A DNA stretch of 53,466 nt from an uncultured Pseudomonadales bacterium (GCA_937921865.1 CAKZWF010000069.1:1-53466), one strand, 5' to 3'; numbered from the stretch's first letter, positions 18,726 to 27,560 are shown. Made by a program: numbers and translations. Notes: a model not told the origin generated them from the sequence alone.

Positions 18726-19490
18726 TCAGTGGGGCAATATCAACGGCTCAGCGAGCGCTGCTGAACTCATGGTCTGCTGGACTGCGGCCGCTTCACTACG
18801 GCCTTTGACGGGTCCGATGCGAACCCGATAGAGGCTATCGCCCGGTACTTTAACAACAAAAGCCGGTTGACCGGTGAGCTGCTCGACCCGGGCCTTCAGC
18901 GCATCTGCGGCTGATAAACTGGCAAAGGCACCTGCCTGCAGATAGATGTCACGGCCCGGTTCTAGAATCTCCACCCTGACTCGGGCAGTCCCTGAACCCT
19001 CGAATCCGAGCTTAACGGCTGCGGCATAAGACAGATCAATGATCCGATCGTCATGGAACGGGCCGCGGTCGTTGATCCGAACGACGGTAGATCGACCGTT
19101 TGTCAGGTTTGTGACCGAAGCAAACGCGGGGATTGGTAGTGTTCGATGCGCGGCGGTCAGCGCAAACATATCGAATGGCTCTCCACTGGAAGTCCGCCGG
19201 CCATGGAACTTGCGGCCGTACCAGGAGGCCAGCCCCTCAGCCGAATACCCCCGGCTGGTTGCCATGAGTCGATAGGTCTTACCGGCGACGGTATAGGTTG
19301 ACGGATTACCGTAACGACTGCGAGATTCTTCGACCACCTCTGGATCCGGCAGGTTGGCCAGACCCTGGGGGACGGTGAGTGGCGGACCATCTTTGGGTGC
19401 CTGTTGCACCGGGCTGGAGCCAGGCACCTGACAACCCGTCATGAACAGAACAACCGCCAGCGCCGGGAGCGCGAAACTTTTGCTCTTCAT
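18726..19490 (-). CDS. rlpA: Endolytic septal lytic transglycosylase RlpA
   Basis: An outer-membrane lipoprotein that cleaves denuded glycan strands at the division septum. The 254 residues have a lipobox FMTGC near residue 19. The double-psi beta-barrel domain (about 83-170) has GLASWYG, TSSGEPFD and RINDRGPFHDDRIIDLS, which includes the Asp important for catalysis. A C-terminal SPOR domain (about 178-250) binds denuded glycans. Its start overlaps the end of mltB by 4 bases. Confidence 0.95.
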   Translation of the reverse strand: MKSKSFALPALAVVLFMTGCQVPGSSPVQQAPKDGPPLTVPQGLANLPDPEVVEESRSRYGNPSTYTVAGKTYRLMATSRGYSAEGLASWYGRKFHGRRTSSGEPFDMFALTAAHRTLPIPAFASVTNLTNGRSTVVRINDRGPFHDDRIIDLSYAAAVKLGFEGSGTARVRVEILEPGRDIYLQAGAFASLSAADALKARVEQLTGQPAFVVKVPGDSLYRVRIGPVKGRSEAAAVQQTMSSAALAEPLILPH

Positions 19491-20545
19491 GTTTGCTGGA
19501 TCTTCACGGACTGCGCAGACAACGCCGCTTGCCTGGCTTCGAGGATCAACTGCGCCAACTGGTGAACGGCGAGCGAATAAAGGCGGCTGCGGTTATAGCG
19601 AGTGATGACATAGAAATTCTGCAGCCCCAGCCAATACTCGGCATCGTCTTCCAATGCCATCCGGAACAGAGCTGCCGACTGCTGCGGGTCCAGATCACCC
19701 ACTTCCAGACCGAGTGCTGCCAGAGAAGCAACTGTCTGTTCGGGTTCCAGCGTGCTGTTGGCGAGCGCCTCCAGGCTGACCATGTCCGCTTCCGGACTCA
19801 GCGTGACCAGCTCCACGGTGGATTGTCCTGAACGCCAGCCGTGAATGTGGAAGTAGTTGGCCACGCTGCCAATAGCATCCGTCTCGCTGGTCCAGATATC
19901 CCGCAACCCATCGCCATCGAAATCCACTGCGTAAGCACGGAAACTGGAGGGGATAAACTGGCCATAGCCCATTGCACCGGCATAAGAGCCGTTGAGGCTG
20001 AGTGGGTCTTTGTTTTCTTCCCGTGCCAGCAGCAGAAACTCGGTCAGTTCCCGCCGGAAAAAATCTGCCCGGGATCTACCGGTGTCTGTCGGATAATCGA
20101 ACGCCAGGGTCGCCAGCGCATCCACAACCCGAAAGCTGCCAACAATCCTGCCATAACGGGTTTCAACCCCGATGATGGCCACCACATACTCCGGCGGCAC
20201 ACCAAATTGGGCTTCAGCCCGCGCCAGCGTGTCAGCATTCACCTCCCAGAATTCCAGACCCTGGCTGATACGCGGTTCTTTGAGAAAGATCTGCCGGTAT
20301 TCATGCCACTTCAGGGTTTTCTCCGCCGGTCGCGACATGGCTTTGCGAATGCTCTCTTTCCGCTCGGCTTTGCTGAACAGAGCCAGCAGTTGTGCTTCAT
20401 CAAAAGCATGTTCCCGGACCAATTCGTCAATGTAGTCCAATACATCTTCGCGCATCGTGTAGTCGGCATAAGCCGATCCATACAGAGTAGTCGCGGTGAG
20501 ACCGAGAACAACAAGACATCGGAACAGCACTGTCCGTAGATTCAT
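19487..20545 (-). CDS. mltB: Lytic murein transglycosylase B
   Basis: Cleaves the glycan backbone of peptidoglycan to 1,6-anhydro ends. The predicted 352 residues start MNLRTVLFRC with a signal peptide ending near GSAYA and no lipobox Cys at the cleavage site, so it is probably soluble rather than a lipoprotein like E. coli MltB. Catalytic Glu is in IIGVETRYG, and AMGYGQFIPSSF with FDGDG.RDIW is diagnostic of the SLT_2 family. ATG 20554 is an alternative start. Confidence 0.94.
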   Translation of the reverse strand: MNLRTVLFRCLVVLGLTATTLYGSAYADYTMREDVLDYIDELVREHAFDEAQLLALFSKAERKESIRKAMSRPAEKTLKWHEYRQIFLKEPRISQGLEFWEVNADTLARAEAQFGVPPEYVVAIIGVETRYGRIVGSFRVVDALATLAFDYPTDTGRSRADFFRRELTEFLLLAREENKDPLSLNGSYAGAMGYGQFIPSSFRAYAVDFDGDGLRDIWTSETDAIGSVANYFHIHGWRSGQSTVELVTLSPEADMVSLEALANSTLEPEQTVASLAALGLEVGDLDPQQSAALFRMALEDDAEYWLGLQNFYVITRYNRSRLYSLAVHQLAQLILEARQAALSAQSVKIQQT

Positions 20546-20582
20546 TCCTGACATATGGTTCGACACAACTCCGTATTCGTCT

Positions 20583-21713
20583 TTACCGGGATCGATGGGT
20601 ACGAACAGACATAATGATGCCAAAGCCCGCCATCAGGGTAATCGCCGATGTGCCGCCATAGCTCACCAGCGGCAAGGGTACGCCAACGACCGGCAGAAGA
20701 CCGCTGACCATGCCGATGTTGACAAAAACATAGACAAAAAAGGTCAGCGTCAGTGCGCCTGCCAGCAACCGGCCAAAGGTGCTCTGTGCCTGCACAGCAA
20801 TCATCAGACCTCGGGCAATGACGATCAGATACAACGCCAGCAGGCCGAGGATCCCGACCAGACCCAGTTCTTCGCCGACCACGGCGATGATGAAGTCAGT
20901 CTGGCTCTCTGGCAGAAACTCCAGATGACTCTGAGTTCCCTGAAACAGCCCTTTGCCCCAGACTCCCCCGGAGCCGATGGCCGTGGTTGACTGGATGATG
21001 TTCCAACCGGCGCCCAGCGGATCGCTCTGTGGATCAAACAGGGTGAGAATCCGTTGCCTCTGATAATCCTGCAGCGCATACCACAGACCCGGCGCCGCCA
21101 CAGCCAGACTGAGACCGGCATAGAGTATCCAGCGCCAGTACAGACCGGCTAGAACCAGGACCGCAACTCCCGCTCCCGCCACCAGAATACCGGTACCGAG
21201 ATCCGGCTGGCGGATGATACAGGCTGCAGGAATCGCGATGATCAGCAGGGCCACACAAACGTCTTTGAACCGTGGCGGCAGTGGCCGGTCGTGAAAATAC
21301 CAGGCAACCATCATCGGCACTGCAATTTTCATCAGCTCCGAAGGTTGAAAACGGGGCAGTCCGGGAATATCCAGCCAACGCTGAGAACCTTTCACCTCAA
21401 CCCCTATCAGCAGCACCAGCACCAGCAGCACCACACCCCCGACGTAAACAAATGGTGCCCAGCGAAGGTAGAACGACGGCTGCAGCTGAGCGGCAGCGAA
21501 CAACGCAATGAACGCGATCCCCATGCGAATCAGCTGATTACCGAAGACGTCCATGTCTCTGTTGACTGCACTGAACAGAACAACCAGTCCGTAACAGACA
21601 ATGGCAATTAGCAAACACAGAAACAGCGGATCGAGATGGACTCTGAGCAACGTAGCGCCCGCTGAGCCCGAGCCTGCAGACGGCAGAGTCCGAACAAAAT
21701 CCTGACTACTCAT
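20583..21713 (-). CDS. rodA: Rod-shape peptidoglycan glycosyltransferase RodA
   Basis: SEDS-family polymerase of the elongasome, paired with PBP2. The 376 residues form about ten transmembrane helices. SEDS signatures include the loop GSQRWLDIPG, FQPSELMKIAVPMM, the FLPESQTDFI segment and the C-terminal GVPLPLVSYGGTS. The start ATGA overlaps the mrdA stop, so the polymerase and its transpeptidase are made together. Confidence 0.97.
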   Translation of the reverse strand: MSSQDFVRTLPSAGSGSAGATLLRVHLDPLFLCLLIAIVCYGLVVLFSAVNRDMDVFGNQLIRMGIAFIALFAAAQLQPSFYLRWAPFVYVGGVVLLVLVLLIGVEVKGSQRWLDIPGLPRFQPSELMKIAVPMMVAWYFHDRPLPPRFKDVCVALLIIAIPAACIIRQPDLGTGILVAGAGVAVLVLAGLYWRWILYAGLSLAVAAPGLWYALQDYQRQRILTLFDPQSDPLGAGWNIIQSTTAIGSGGVWGKGLFQGTQSHLEFLPESQTDFIIAVVGEELGLVGILGLLALYLIVIARGLMIAVQAQSTFGRLLAGALTLTFFVYVFVNIGMVSGLLPVVGVPLPLVSYGGTSAITLMAGFGIIMSVRTHRSR

Positions 21714-23602
21714 TTTGCCGCCAGCTGCGGTAGCAGATAGGCGTCCAGAACTTCACGCGCAACTGGCCCCGCGACAGAGCTGCCGCCACCGCCGTTTTCA
21801 ACCAGCACCGCCAGCGCGATCACCGGGTTGTCCGCCGGTGCAAAAGCGATGAACCAGGCATGTTTGCGGTTGAATTCATCCAGCTCTTCTTCGTCGTACT
21901 CTTCGCCCTGGCGAATTTCCACGACCTGAGCCGTGCCGGATTTTCCCGCCATGCGGTAGTCGATACCGCGGCCAATGTAAGCCCACGCAGTACCATTCTG
22001 GCCATAGCCTTTGTTACCCCGGTGCACGACATCTTCCATGGAATCCACCATGAGCTCCCAGTCTTCCGGGCTCAAGCCCTGAACCGGTTCAGGCGCCGGC
22101 AGCGGATCAAGCTCCACCAGTGCTCTGTTGCTCTCAAGCAGCATGCGCGGGCGCACCACACGGCCACGATTCGCCAGGATCGCCGAAACAGTCGCCAGTT
22201 GCAGCGGCGTCACCAGCAGATCGCCCTGGCCGATCCCAAGATTCACAGTATCACCCGGGTACCAGACCTGACCTTTGACGCCCTGCTTCCAGATAGGGTC
22301 CGGCAACAGGCCCGAACTGGCCAGGGAAATATCTTCAGCCAGATTCTGACCCAGCCCGAATTGAGCCGCAAACGGCGCCAGTCGGGCAATGCCGATCCGG
22401 CTAGCCAGGTCATAAAAATACACATTGGAAGAGCGGTAAATTGCCCGGTTCAGATTAACGACCCCCTGGCCTCCGGAATTCCGCGCGGTCCAGCTCCAGT
22501 CCCGATAGATACGCTCCTGATTCGGCAATTTGAACCAGCCTTTATCTTCGATATGTTCTGACCAGTTGGTCTCACCGGACGCGATACCCGCCAGTCCAAC
22601 GATGGGTTTGAAGGTCGAACCAGGCGCATATTGTCCGTTGATGGCGCGGTTGAACAGCGGCTTATCACGCGAGTTCAGCAACGCACTGTAGGTCTCCCCG
22701 GTCATCCCGCTGATGAACAGATTCGGGTCATAGCCAGGATTACTGACCATCGCCAGCACACCACCGCTGCGAGGATCGAGGGCAACCACAGCACCTCGAC
22801 GACCACCGAGCGCCGCAGACGCAGCAATCTGCAGCCGATGATCAAGATGCAGGGTAATGTCTTTACCCGAAACGGGGGGGTTAATCTCCAGTACCTGGCG
22901 AATCCGCCCGTGAGCGTCGGTTTCTACCTGCTGATAGCCCACCTGGCCGTGCAGCGAGTTTTCATAGAACCGTTCCACACCCCGGCGACCCAGGTAACGG
23001 GTCGCGCTGTAGCTCACCGGATCCAGGCGCTGCAGATCTTCCTCTGTCACACGCCGCACAGATCCGACCGCGTGCGCGAACAGCGAGGCACTGTTAGCCG
23101 GATAGCGGCGCACGAGTTCGGTAACAATTTCAACGCCTGGCAATCGATGGCGCTCTACCGCAAGACGGGCAATCTCAGCTTCGCTGAGGATTTCTTTCAG
23201 AGTGACCGGCTCGAACGGTCGACGTCGCCGCTTCAGACGACGTTCGTAGCCCTCAAGTTCTTCGGCATCGAGACCTACAAGTTGATTCAATCGCGCCAGC
23301 AGCGCTTCCATGTCATCCACCCGCTCGCGCACCAGCGCCAGAGAATAGATTGTGGTGTTGTCTGCCAGCAGCACGCCGTTGCGGTCATAAATCAGTCCCC
23401 GTGGCGGCGCCAGCGGTTGCACCTGAATCCGATTTTCATCGGAGCGGGTCTGATAGGTCTCAAACTCCCAGACCTGCAGCTGCACCAGCCGAGTCACCAG
23501 CACAGCGATCAGCAGTACGGCGATGGTAAACAGCAGCGCGACGCGCGCGCCAAAGCTCTGGCGCTCGCGCAGTGGATCATTAAAAGAAATTGAACGGGCC
23601 AT
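21710..23602 (-). CDS. mrdA: Penicillin-binding protein 2 (elongasome transpeptidase)
   Basis: Cross-links new peptidoglycan along the cell cylinder. The predicted 630 residues begin with a cytoplasmic tail and a transmembrane helix (about 20-40), then a dimerisation/pedestal domain and the transpeptidase domain. Motifs are STFK (SxxK, in APGSTFKP), SSN (in YRSSNVYFYD) and KSGT (in AGKSGTAQV). ATG 23602 is chosen because it follows the rlmH TGA by one base and matches the family; a longer frame would overlap rlmH. Confidence 0.97.
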   Translation of the reverse strand: MARSISFNDPLRERQSFGARVALLFTIAVLLIAVLVTRLVQLQVWEFETYQTRSDENRIQVQPLAPPRGLIYDRNGVLLADNTTIYSLALVRERVDDMEALLARLNQLVGLDAEELEGYERRLKRRRRPFEPVTLKEILSEAEIARLAVERHRLPGVEIVTELVRRYPANSASLFAHAVGSVRRVTEEDLQRLDPVSYSATRYLGRRGVERFYENSLHGQVGYQQVETDAHGRIRQVLEINPPVSGKDITLHLDHRLQIAASAALGGRRGAVVALDPRSGGVLAMVSNPGYDPNLFISGMTGETYSALLNSRDKPLFNRAINGQYAPGSTFKPIVGLAGIASGETNWSEHIEDKGWFKLPNQERIYRDWSWTARNSGGQGVVNLNRAIYRSSNVYFYDLASRIGIARLAPFAAQFGLGQNLAEDISLASSGLLPDPIWKQGVKGQVWYPGDTVNLGIGQGDLLVTPLQLATVSAILANRGRVVRPRMLLESNRALVELDPLPAPEPVQGLSPEDWELMVDSMEDVVHRGNKGYGQNGTAWAYIGRGIDYRMAGKSGTAQVVEIRQGEEYDEEELDEFNRKHAWFIAFAPADNPVIALAVLVENGGGGSSVAGPVAREVLDAYLLPQLAAK

Positions 23603-23603
23603 G

Positions 23604-24071
23604 TCAGGCGCGATGATAGGGGTGGCCGGACAGCAAGGTCCAGGCACGGTAAAGCTGCTCGGCGATCATCACCCGCACCAGCCCATGGGGAAATGTCATC
23701 GCCGAGAGCGACAGCTGTTCATTCGCTCTTGTCAGGCAGGATGCATCCAGACCGTCCGCACCGCCAACCAGAAGAACCACATCACCTCCGGTCATCCGCC
23801 AGTCAGCCATTCGCTGCGACAGTTTCTCGGTACTGAGTTTCGTCCCCAGCACATCGAGTGCGACCACATGGTCGCGCGATGACACCTTGGCGAGAAGTCT
23901 GGTCGCCTCTTCAGCCCTTAGCTTCGCAGGCGGCTGGCCGCGACGCTGCGCCGGTGCAATTTCAATCAATTCCAGCGCAGACTCTCTGGGCAGGCGCCGG
24001 GCATATTCATTGAAGCCGGTTGTGATCCAGTCATCCAGGCGGGTGCCAACCGCAACCAGTTTGAGTTTCAA
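23604..24071 (-). CDS. rlmH: 23S rRNA pseudouridine-1915 N3-methyltransferase
   Basis: An SPOUT methyltransferase that methylates pseudouridine 1915 in 23S rRNA of assembled ribosomes. The 155 residues show the SPOUT knot region LLVGGADGLD, LSAMTFPHGLVR and the C-terminal EQLYRAWTLLSGHPYHRA. The start is TTG: no other start codon lies between it and an in-frame upstream stop, and homologues begin MKLxLVAVG at this point. A 21-bp tandem repeat ends about 10 bases upstream. Confidence 0.96.
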   Translation of the reverse strand: MKLKLVAVGTRLDDWITTGFNEYARRLPRESALELIEIAPAQRRGQPPAKLRAEEATRLLAKVSSRDHVVALDVLGTKLSTEKLSQRMADWRMTGGDVVLLVGGADGLDASCLTRANEQLSLSAMTFPHGLVRVMIAEQLYRAWTLLSGHPYHRA

Positions 24072-24080
24072 GGCTTTTTC

Positions 24081-24164
24081 ACCAGACGCTCAGGGCTGTT
24101 AACCAGACGCTCAGGGCTGTCCACCAGTCGCTCAGGGCTGTCCACAGCCGGCTCAGGGCAGCGT
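24081..24164. repeat. 21-bp tandem repeat over the rsfS stop and rlmH leader
   Basis: Three near-identical 21-base units (24081-24101, 24102-24122, 24123-24143; core ACCAGACGCTCAGGGCTGT on plus) are followed by a degenerate fourth (24144-24164) that contains the rsfS stop codon. The array fills the gap between rsfS and rlmH, and looks like duplication of the rsfS 3' end. Confidence 0.85.
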
Positions 24165-24500
24165 TTCGGAATCACCGGGCATCTGCGTCCAGAGCCGTTC
24201 CAGATCGTAGAATTCGCGGGCTTCGCTACCCATGACGTGCACGAGCACATCGCCCAGGTCGACAAGGACCCATTCGTTAGTTTCCCGGCCTTCGACACCA
24301 CGCACTCTCTCACCGCCCGCTTTGGCGGCTTCCACAACGCTATCAACAAGGGATTTGACGTGGCGATTCGAAGTGCCACTGGCAATGATCATGTAGTCCG
24401 CGATGTCTGTAAGACTGGCAACTGGAAGGGTCACAATGTCGCGGCCTTTGATATCTTCCAGTGCGTTGATGACGAGGTCACTCAGCGCTTCAGGGGTCAC
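24153..24500 (-). CDS. rsfS: Ribosomal silencing factor RsfS
   Basis: Binds L14 and blocks subunit joining when nutrients are scarce. The 115 residues have the nucleotidyltransferase-like fold signatures DIADYMIIASGTSNRHV, EWVLVDLGDVLVHVM and REFYDLERLW. It overlaps the nadD 3' end by 11 bases. The usual nadD-rsfS-rlmH order is kept. The last codons merge into a tandem repeat. Confidence 0.96.
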   Translation of the reverse strand: MTPEALSDLVINALEDIKGRDIVTLPVASLTDIADYMIIASGTSNRHVKSLVDSVVEAAKAGGERVRGVEGRETNEWVLVDLGDVLVHVMGSEAREFYDLERLWTQMPGDSETLP

Positions 24501-25122
24501 TGACTACTCCGTACAAATTGTGCTGCCTAATATAAGTGGCAACCGCACCCGGGAGCAAATGATCTGCCGTCTTGCCGGACAGCAACAGCCCCCGGACCTC
24601 AGCGGCGGAGATCGGCAACATCTGCTGTTCCAGAATCACTACCGAACCCGATTTCTCCCCGGACAATGCCGGCACCTGCCGTTGGCGGGTGAATTCCTGC
24701 ATGTCTTGATCCAGCTCGCTGAGATGGCCTGGTCGATGCACAACAACCAGATTGGTTAATTCAGCCACCCGCTCCCAGCGATACCAGCTTGTCAGCAGTC
24801 GATAGGCATCCCAGCCAATCACCCAGCCAATCGGCTGTTCAGGGTGTGCGAGCCGCAGCGCCTCGAGCGTCTCAACGGTATAGGAGGGACCACGACGATG
24901 GATCTCCCGGTCATCGGCCACAAGCTGCGGCTCGGAGCCACAGGCGAGCTGCAGCATTTCCCAGCGCTGCTCGACACTGGCACCGGTATCTTTGCGATGA
25001 GAAGGACGAGCCGACAGAACCAACCGCAGCTGGTTCAGTTGCAGAGCATCACAGACCGTCCGGGCAGCATGCAGATGGCCATTGTGAATCGGGTCGAACG
25101 TGCCGCCGTACAGACAGATCAA
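24490..25122 (-). CDS. nadD: Nicotinate-mononucleotide adenylyltransferase
   Basis: Makes deamido-NAD from nicotinate mononucleotide and ATP in NAD synthesis. The 210 residues start close to the nucleotidyltransferase motif [12 protein letters not shown], with the second motif ISAAEVR near the C-terminus. The start codon is TTG in a TTGA overlap with the proA stop; only this start is available in frame, giving a slightly short N-terminus compared with E. coli. Confidence 0.96.
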   Translation of the reverse strand: MICLYGGTFDPIHNGHLHAARTVCDALQLNQLRLVLSARPSHRKDTGASVEQRWEMLQLACGSEPQLVADDREIHRRGPSYTVETLEALRLAHPEQPIGWVIGWDAYRLLTSWYRWERVAELTNLVVVHRPGHLSELDQDMQEFTRQRQVPALSGEKSGSVVILEQQMLPISAAEVRGLLLSGKTADHLLPGAVATYIRQHNLYGVVSDP

Positions 25123-26420
25123 CGGCGGCGAATCTCTCCAGCGCCGAGCACCACAAATTTCTGCGATGTCAGCCCCTCCAGTCCGACTGGACCCCGAGCA
25201 TGAAGCTTGTCCGTGGAAATTCCCACTTCCGCACCGAGCCCAAATTCAAAGCCATCGGCAAACTGGGTGGAGGCATTCACCATTACCGTTGCTGAGTCCA
25301 CCTCCGCCAGAAAGCGTCGGGCATTGGCATAGTTGGCAGTGACAATGGTGTCGGTATGCTGAGAACCATAGTCATTGATGTGGGTAATCGCTGCATCGAG
25401 GTCTTCGACCACTCGAACCGCGAGGGTCGGACCGAGATATTCGGCAGACCAGTCCTGTTCGGTTGCCGGCTCAGCTGTAATCAGCACTCGGGTCTGATCA
25501 CAGCCTCGCAGCTCAACACCTGCTGCCTGAAACTGTTCGGCCAGCAGCGGCAATATCTCCGCGGCGATCGGCTGCGCGACCAGCAGTGTCTCCAGCGCAT
25601 TGCAGACCGCGTACTTTTCAGTTTTGGAGTTCACCGCGATGGCGACCGCCATCTGCAGATCGGCCTGCGCATCGACATAAACATGACAGATGCCATCTAA
25701 ATGTTTGATCACAGGAATCGTCGACTCGCGGCTGACCCGCTCAATCAGTCCGTAACCGCCTCTAGGCACTATCACATCCACACAATCATTCAGCTTCAGC
25801 AGTTCGCCCACCGCGTCCCGATTGGTGGTGTTCACCAGATGCACAACACCGGCCGGCAGACCGGCTTCAGCAAGACCTGCCTCAATACACTGAGCCACAG
25901 CTCTGTTGGACTCTATTGCCTCCGAACCCCCGCGCAGAATGCAGGCGTTGCCGGACTTGATGCACAGGCTGGCCGCATCGGCTGTCACATTCGGGCGGCT
26001 TTCATAAATAATGCCGATCACCCCGAGCGGCACGCGCATCCGGCCAACCTGGATGCCCGTTGGTCGATAGGCCAGGTCGGTGATTTCCCCTACCGGATCA
26101 GGAAGTTTATCGATCTGCAGCACACCTTCGATCATTCGATCGATGGCTGCGTCATCGAGCAGCAGGCGATCGATGAGGGGTTGATCGATGCCGTTGGTCG
26201 CAGCCTTCTCCATATCGATCGCATTGGCGGCTTTCAGCCGCTCACGCTGGCCGTCGATCGCAGCGGCAATCGCCTGTAGAGCCGCTGATTTGGCATCGGT
26301 CGGCGCGGCTGCAATAGCCCGCGAGGCGGCTCGCGCAGCCTGTCCAACGCTGCGCATGTAGGCGCCGATGTCCTGGGCGCTGGCTTCGTCTGTGTTCAGC
26401 GCGGTGACGGTGTTCGTCAT
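25119..26420 (-). CDS. proA: Gamma-glutamyl phosphate reductase
   Basis: Reduces gamma-glutamyl phosphate to glutamate semialdehyde in proline synthesis. The 433 residues are of normal length, with the catalytic Cys in [11 protein letters not shown], the NADPH-site ILRGGSEAI, and the terminal [17 protein letters not shown] characteristic of ProA. proB is not adjacent. It opens the eleven-gene minus-strand train and has its own strong promoter 24 bases ahead of the ATG. Confidence 0.97.
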   Translation of the reverse strand: MTNTVTALNTDEASAQDIGAYMRSVGQAARAASRAIAAAPTDAKSAALQAIAAAIDGQRERLKAANAIDMEKAATNGIDQPLIDRLLLDDAAIDRMIEGVLQIDKLPDPVGEITDLAYRPTGIQVGRMRVPLGVIGIIYESRPNVTADAASLCIKSGNACILRGGSEAIESNRAVAQCIEAGLAEAGLPAGVVHLVNTTNRDAVGELLKLNDCVDVIVPRGGYGLIERVSRESTIPVIKHLDGICHVYVDAQADLQMAVAIAVNSKTEKYAVCNALETLLVAQPIAAEILPLLAEQFQAAGVELRGCDQTRVLITAEPATEQDWSAEYLGPTLAVRVVEDLDAAITHINDYGSQHTDTIVTANYANARRFLAEVDSATVMVNASTQFADGFEFGLGAEVGISTDKLHARGPVGLEGLTSQKFVVLGAGEIRRR

Positions 26421-26450
26421 GACTGGGTTCGGTATCGCAAAGGGGGAGCG

Positions 26451-26479
26451 ATTATATGCTGGTTACTCAGCGGGTCCAA
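26451..26479 (-). promoter_or_regulatory. Sigma-70 promoter before proA
   Basis: On the minus strand TTGGAC (-35, 26474-26479) and a perfect TATAAT (-10, 26451-26456) are separated by exactly 17 bases. Transcription should start near 26444, giving a leader of about 24 bases. It may drive the whole proA-to-lipB train. Confidence 0.77.
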
Positions 26480-26551
26480 AGTGGCATTCGAAGGGCTGTT
26501 TGGTGTTATGCGCAGGTTAGTTTACGTCGTCGCATGTTCGGGGTTAGGTGA

Positions 26552-26668
26552 TTGATCGATACTGCCCGTGTGCTGAGGGGGTCGGAGTAACTGATCTGTG
26601 CTGCCCGTGTGCTGAGGAGGCCGGAGTAATTGATCTGTACTGCCCGTGTGCTGAGGGGCTGGGGGATG
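26552..26668. repeat. 39-bp tandem repeat, three units
   Basis: Units at 26552-26590, 26591-26629 and 26630-26668 repeat with an exact 39-base period. TGATCTGTACTGCCCGTG followed by TGCTGAGG is shared; the third unit diverges after CTGAGGGG and continues into the left arm of the adjacent hairpin element. The period is a multiple of three, so all units read in the same frame. Confidence 0.9.
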
Positions 26669-26793
26669 CTCCCGGCGCCTCGCTCAGGTCCTCCGGACTG
26701 CCCTCGACTACGAAACTTGCCCCTGTCGGGTCAATTTCGCTCTCTCGGCTTCGCTACACGGCTTCGTAAGCATCCCCCAGCCCCTCAGCACAC
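26646..26793 (+). repeat. Hairpin-flanked core element, copy 1
   Basis: Perfect 25-base inverted arms (26646-26670 and 26769-26793) enclose a 98-base core. The core shares blocks CCTCGCTC, CCTCCGG, CTGCCCTCG, AACTTGCC, GTCAATT and TCGCTACACGG with the core at 32116-32218, but the arms are unrelated to those of other copies. The left arm overlaps the last unit of the 39-bp array. No transposase is present. Confidence 0.85.
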
Positions 26794-26837
26794 TATGTTT
26801 TCCTATGGCCTAACACTTTCAAAATGTGGATGTATCC

Positions 26838-26930
26838 AGCGGCAAACTGCGATCTTGAGCCTTCGGAGCGCAGAGGTTGTTTGAGGCACCGTGAAGCGAG
26901 ACTGAGAACGGCAAATTGACCCGCAGGCCT
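26838..26930 (-). repeat. Rearranged, armless copy of the core element (halves joined head to tail)
   Basis: In the orientation of copy 3, 26844-26886 resembles the second half of the core (AACT, TTGAG, CGGAGCG, GGTTG, GAGG), and 26888-26925 resembles the first half (CCGTGAAGCGAGACTGAG then GGCAAATTGACCCG). The halves therefore occur in reverse order and join at GAGGCACCGTG without flanking arms. Similarity is by eye and weaker in the second-half block. Confidence 0.5.
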
Positions 26931-26963
26931 GATAAGCCTGTTCAAGCAGCGATAGAAAAAGCT

Positions 26964-27560
26964 TCAGCCTCGAAGCTTGGTAATCAACCGCCGCAACTCC
27001 TGCAACCGCTCCCGCGGCAACTGCAGCTGCAGCAGCGACTGCTTGATTTCCGGTTCGATCGGCAGCAGTTCAGCCAGTCGCCAGCCCACAGAACGCGCGT
27101 CGTCGAGATCGATGTTCAGTGCCAGCTTGCGCACTTCAGGATGCAGATTGAGCTCCAGCAGCAGATCAACCAGTTCCTGATGGTCCGCAGTGATCGCAAC
27201 GTCCGGCTCTTCGGGCAGAAAGGCAACCTCACCGATCAACAACAGATCCGACTGCTCCCAGGTGTCATAAACCCGGAATTTACGGCCGCCCTCGATGGTA
27301 ATTCCGAGACGGCCGCTGGAGAGCTGGTTGAAATCAACGATGCGCGCTTCGGTGCCAATCTCGAAAGTCTCCGGCTGGCCGCCGTCGCGGCCTTTGCGGA
27401 TCAGAGTGACACCAAAGCTGCTGCCTTCGCGCATGCAGCGGCTGACCAGGTCGAGATATCGGGGTTCGAATATCTGCAGCGGCAGCCTACCGCCCTGAAA
27501 CAACACGGTGTTGAGCGGAAACAGCGGCAGATCGGTTCTCGCTGGAGATGTCGAGCTCAT
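26964..27560 (-). CDS. Lon substrate-binding-domain protein
   Basis: A 198-residue protein made only of the N-terminal (PUA-like) substrate-binding domain of Lon protease, with LPLFPLNTVLFQGGRLPLQIFEPRY at its start and a helical C-terminal part. It lacks the AAA+ and peptidase domains of Lon. ATG 27560 is preferred because it leads directly into the domain. Such stand-alone proteins are widespread in proteobacteria; function unknown. It is divergent from uppP. Confidence 0.9.
   Translation of the reverse strand: MSSTSPARTDLPLFPLNTVLFQGGRLPLQIFEPRYLDLVSRCMREGSSFGVTLIRKGRDGGQPETFEIGTEARIVDFNQLSSGRLGITIEGGRKFRVYDTWEQSDLLLIGEVAFLPEEPDVAITADHQELVDLLLELNLHPEVRKLALNIDLDDARSVGWRLAELLPIEPEIKQSLLQLQLPRERLQELRRLITKLRG

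Larger units (their letters stand above)
26421..26963. other. 543-base intergenic region rich in repeats, no convincing gene
   Basis: Between proA and the Lon-domain gene (both minus strand). It holds the proA promoter, a 39-bp tandem array, one hairpin-flanked core element and a rearranged armless core. The short ORFs here follow repeat sequence and lack good ribosome binding sites. Confidence 0.8.

Noticed and set aside
22631..23593. 320-codon open frame antisense to mrdA, and similar long antisense frames at 5685-6458 and 6353-7282
   Set aside because: They lie wholly opposite well-supported genes, have no recognisable domains and no ribosome binding sites, and result from the codon use of the sense genes.
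26552..26668. CRISPR array
   Set aside because: Units are contiguous tandem copies with no unique spacers, and there are no cas genes.
26548..26769. 73-codon frame over the 39-bp array with repeated CPCAE motifs
   Set aside because: The frame is open only because the repeat period is a multiple of three; it runs into the hairpin core and has no convincing ribosome binding site.
26646..26793. Retron-type non-coding RNA (inverted repeats around a structured core)
   Set aside because: No reverse transcriptase or effector gene is present nearby, and three dispersed copies with different arms do not fit a retron.
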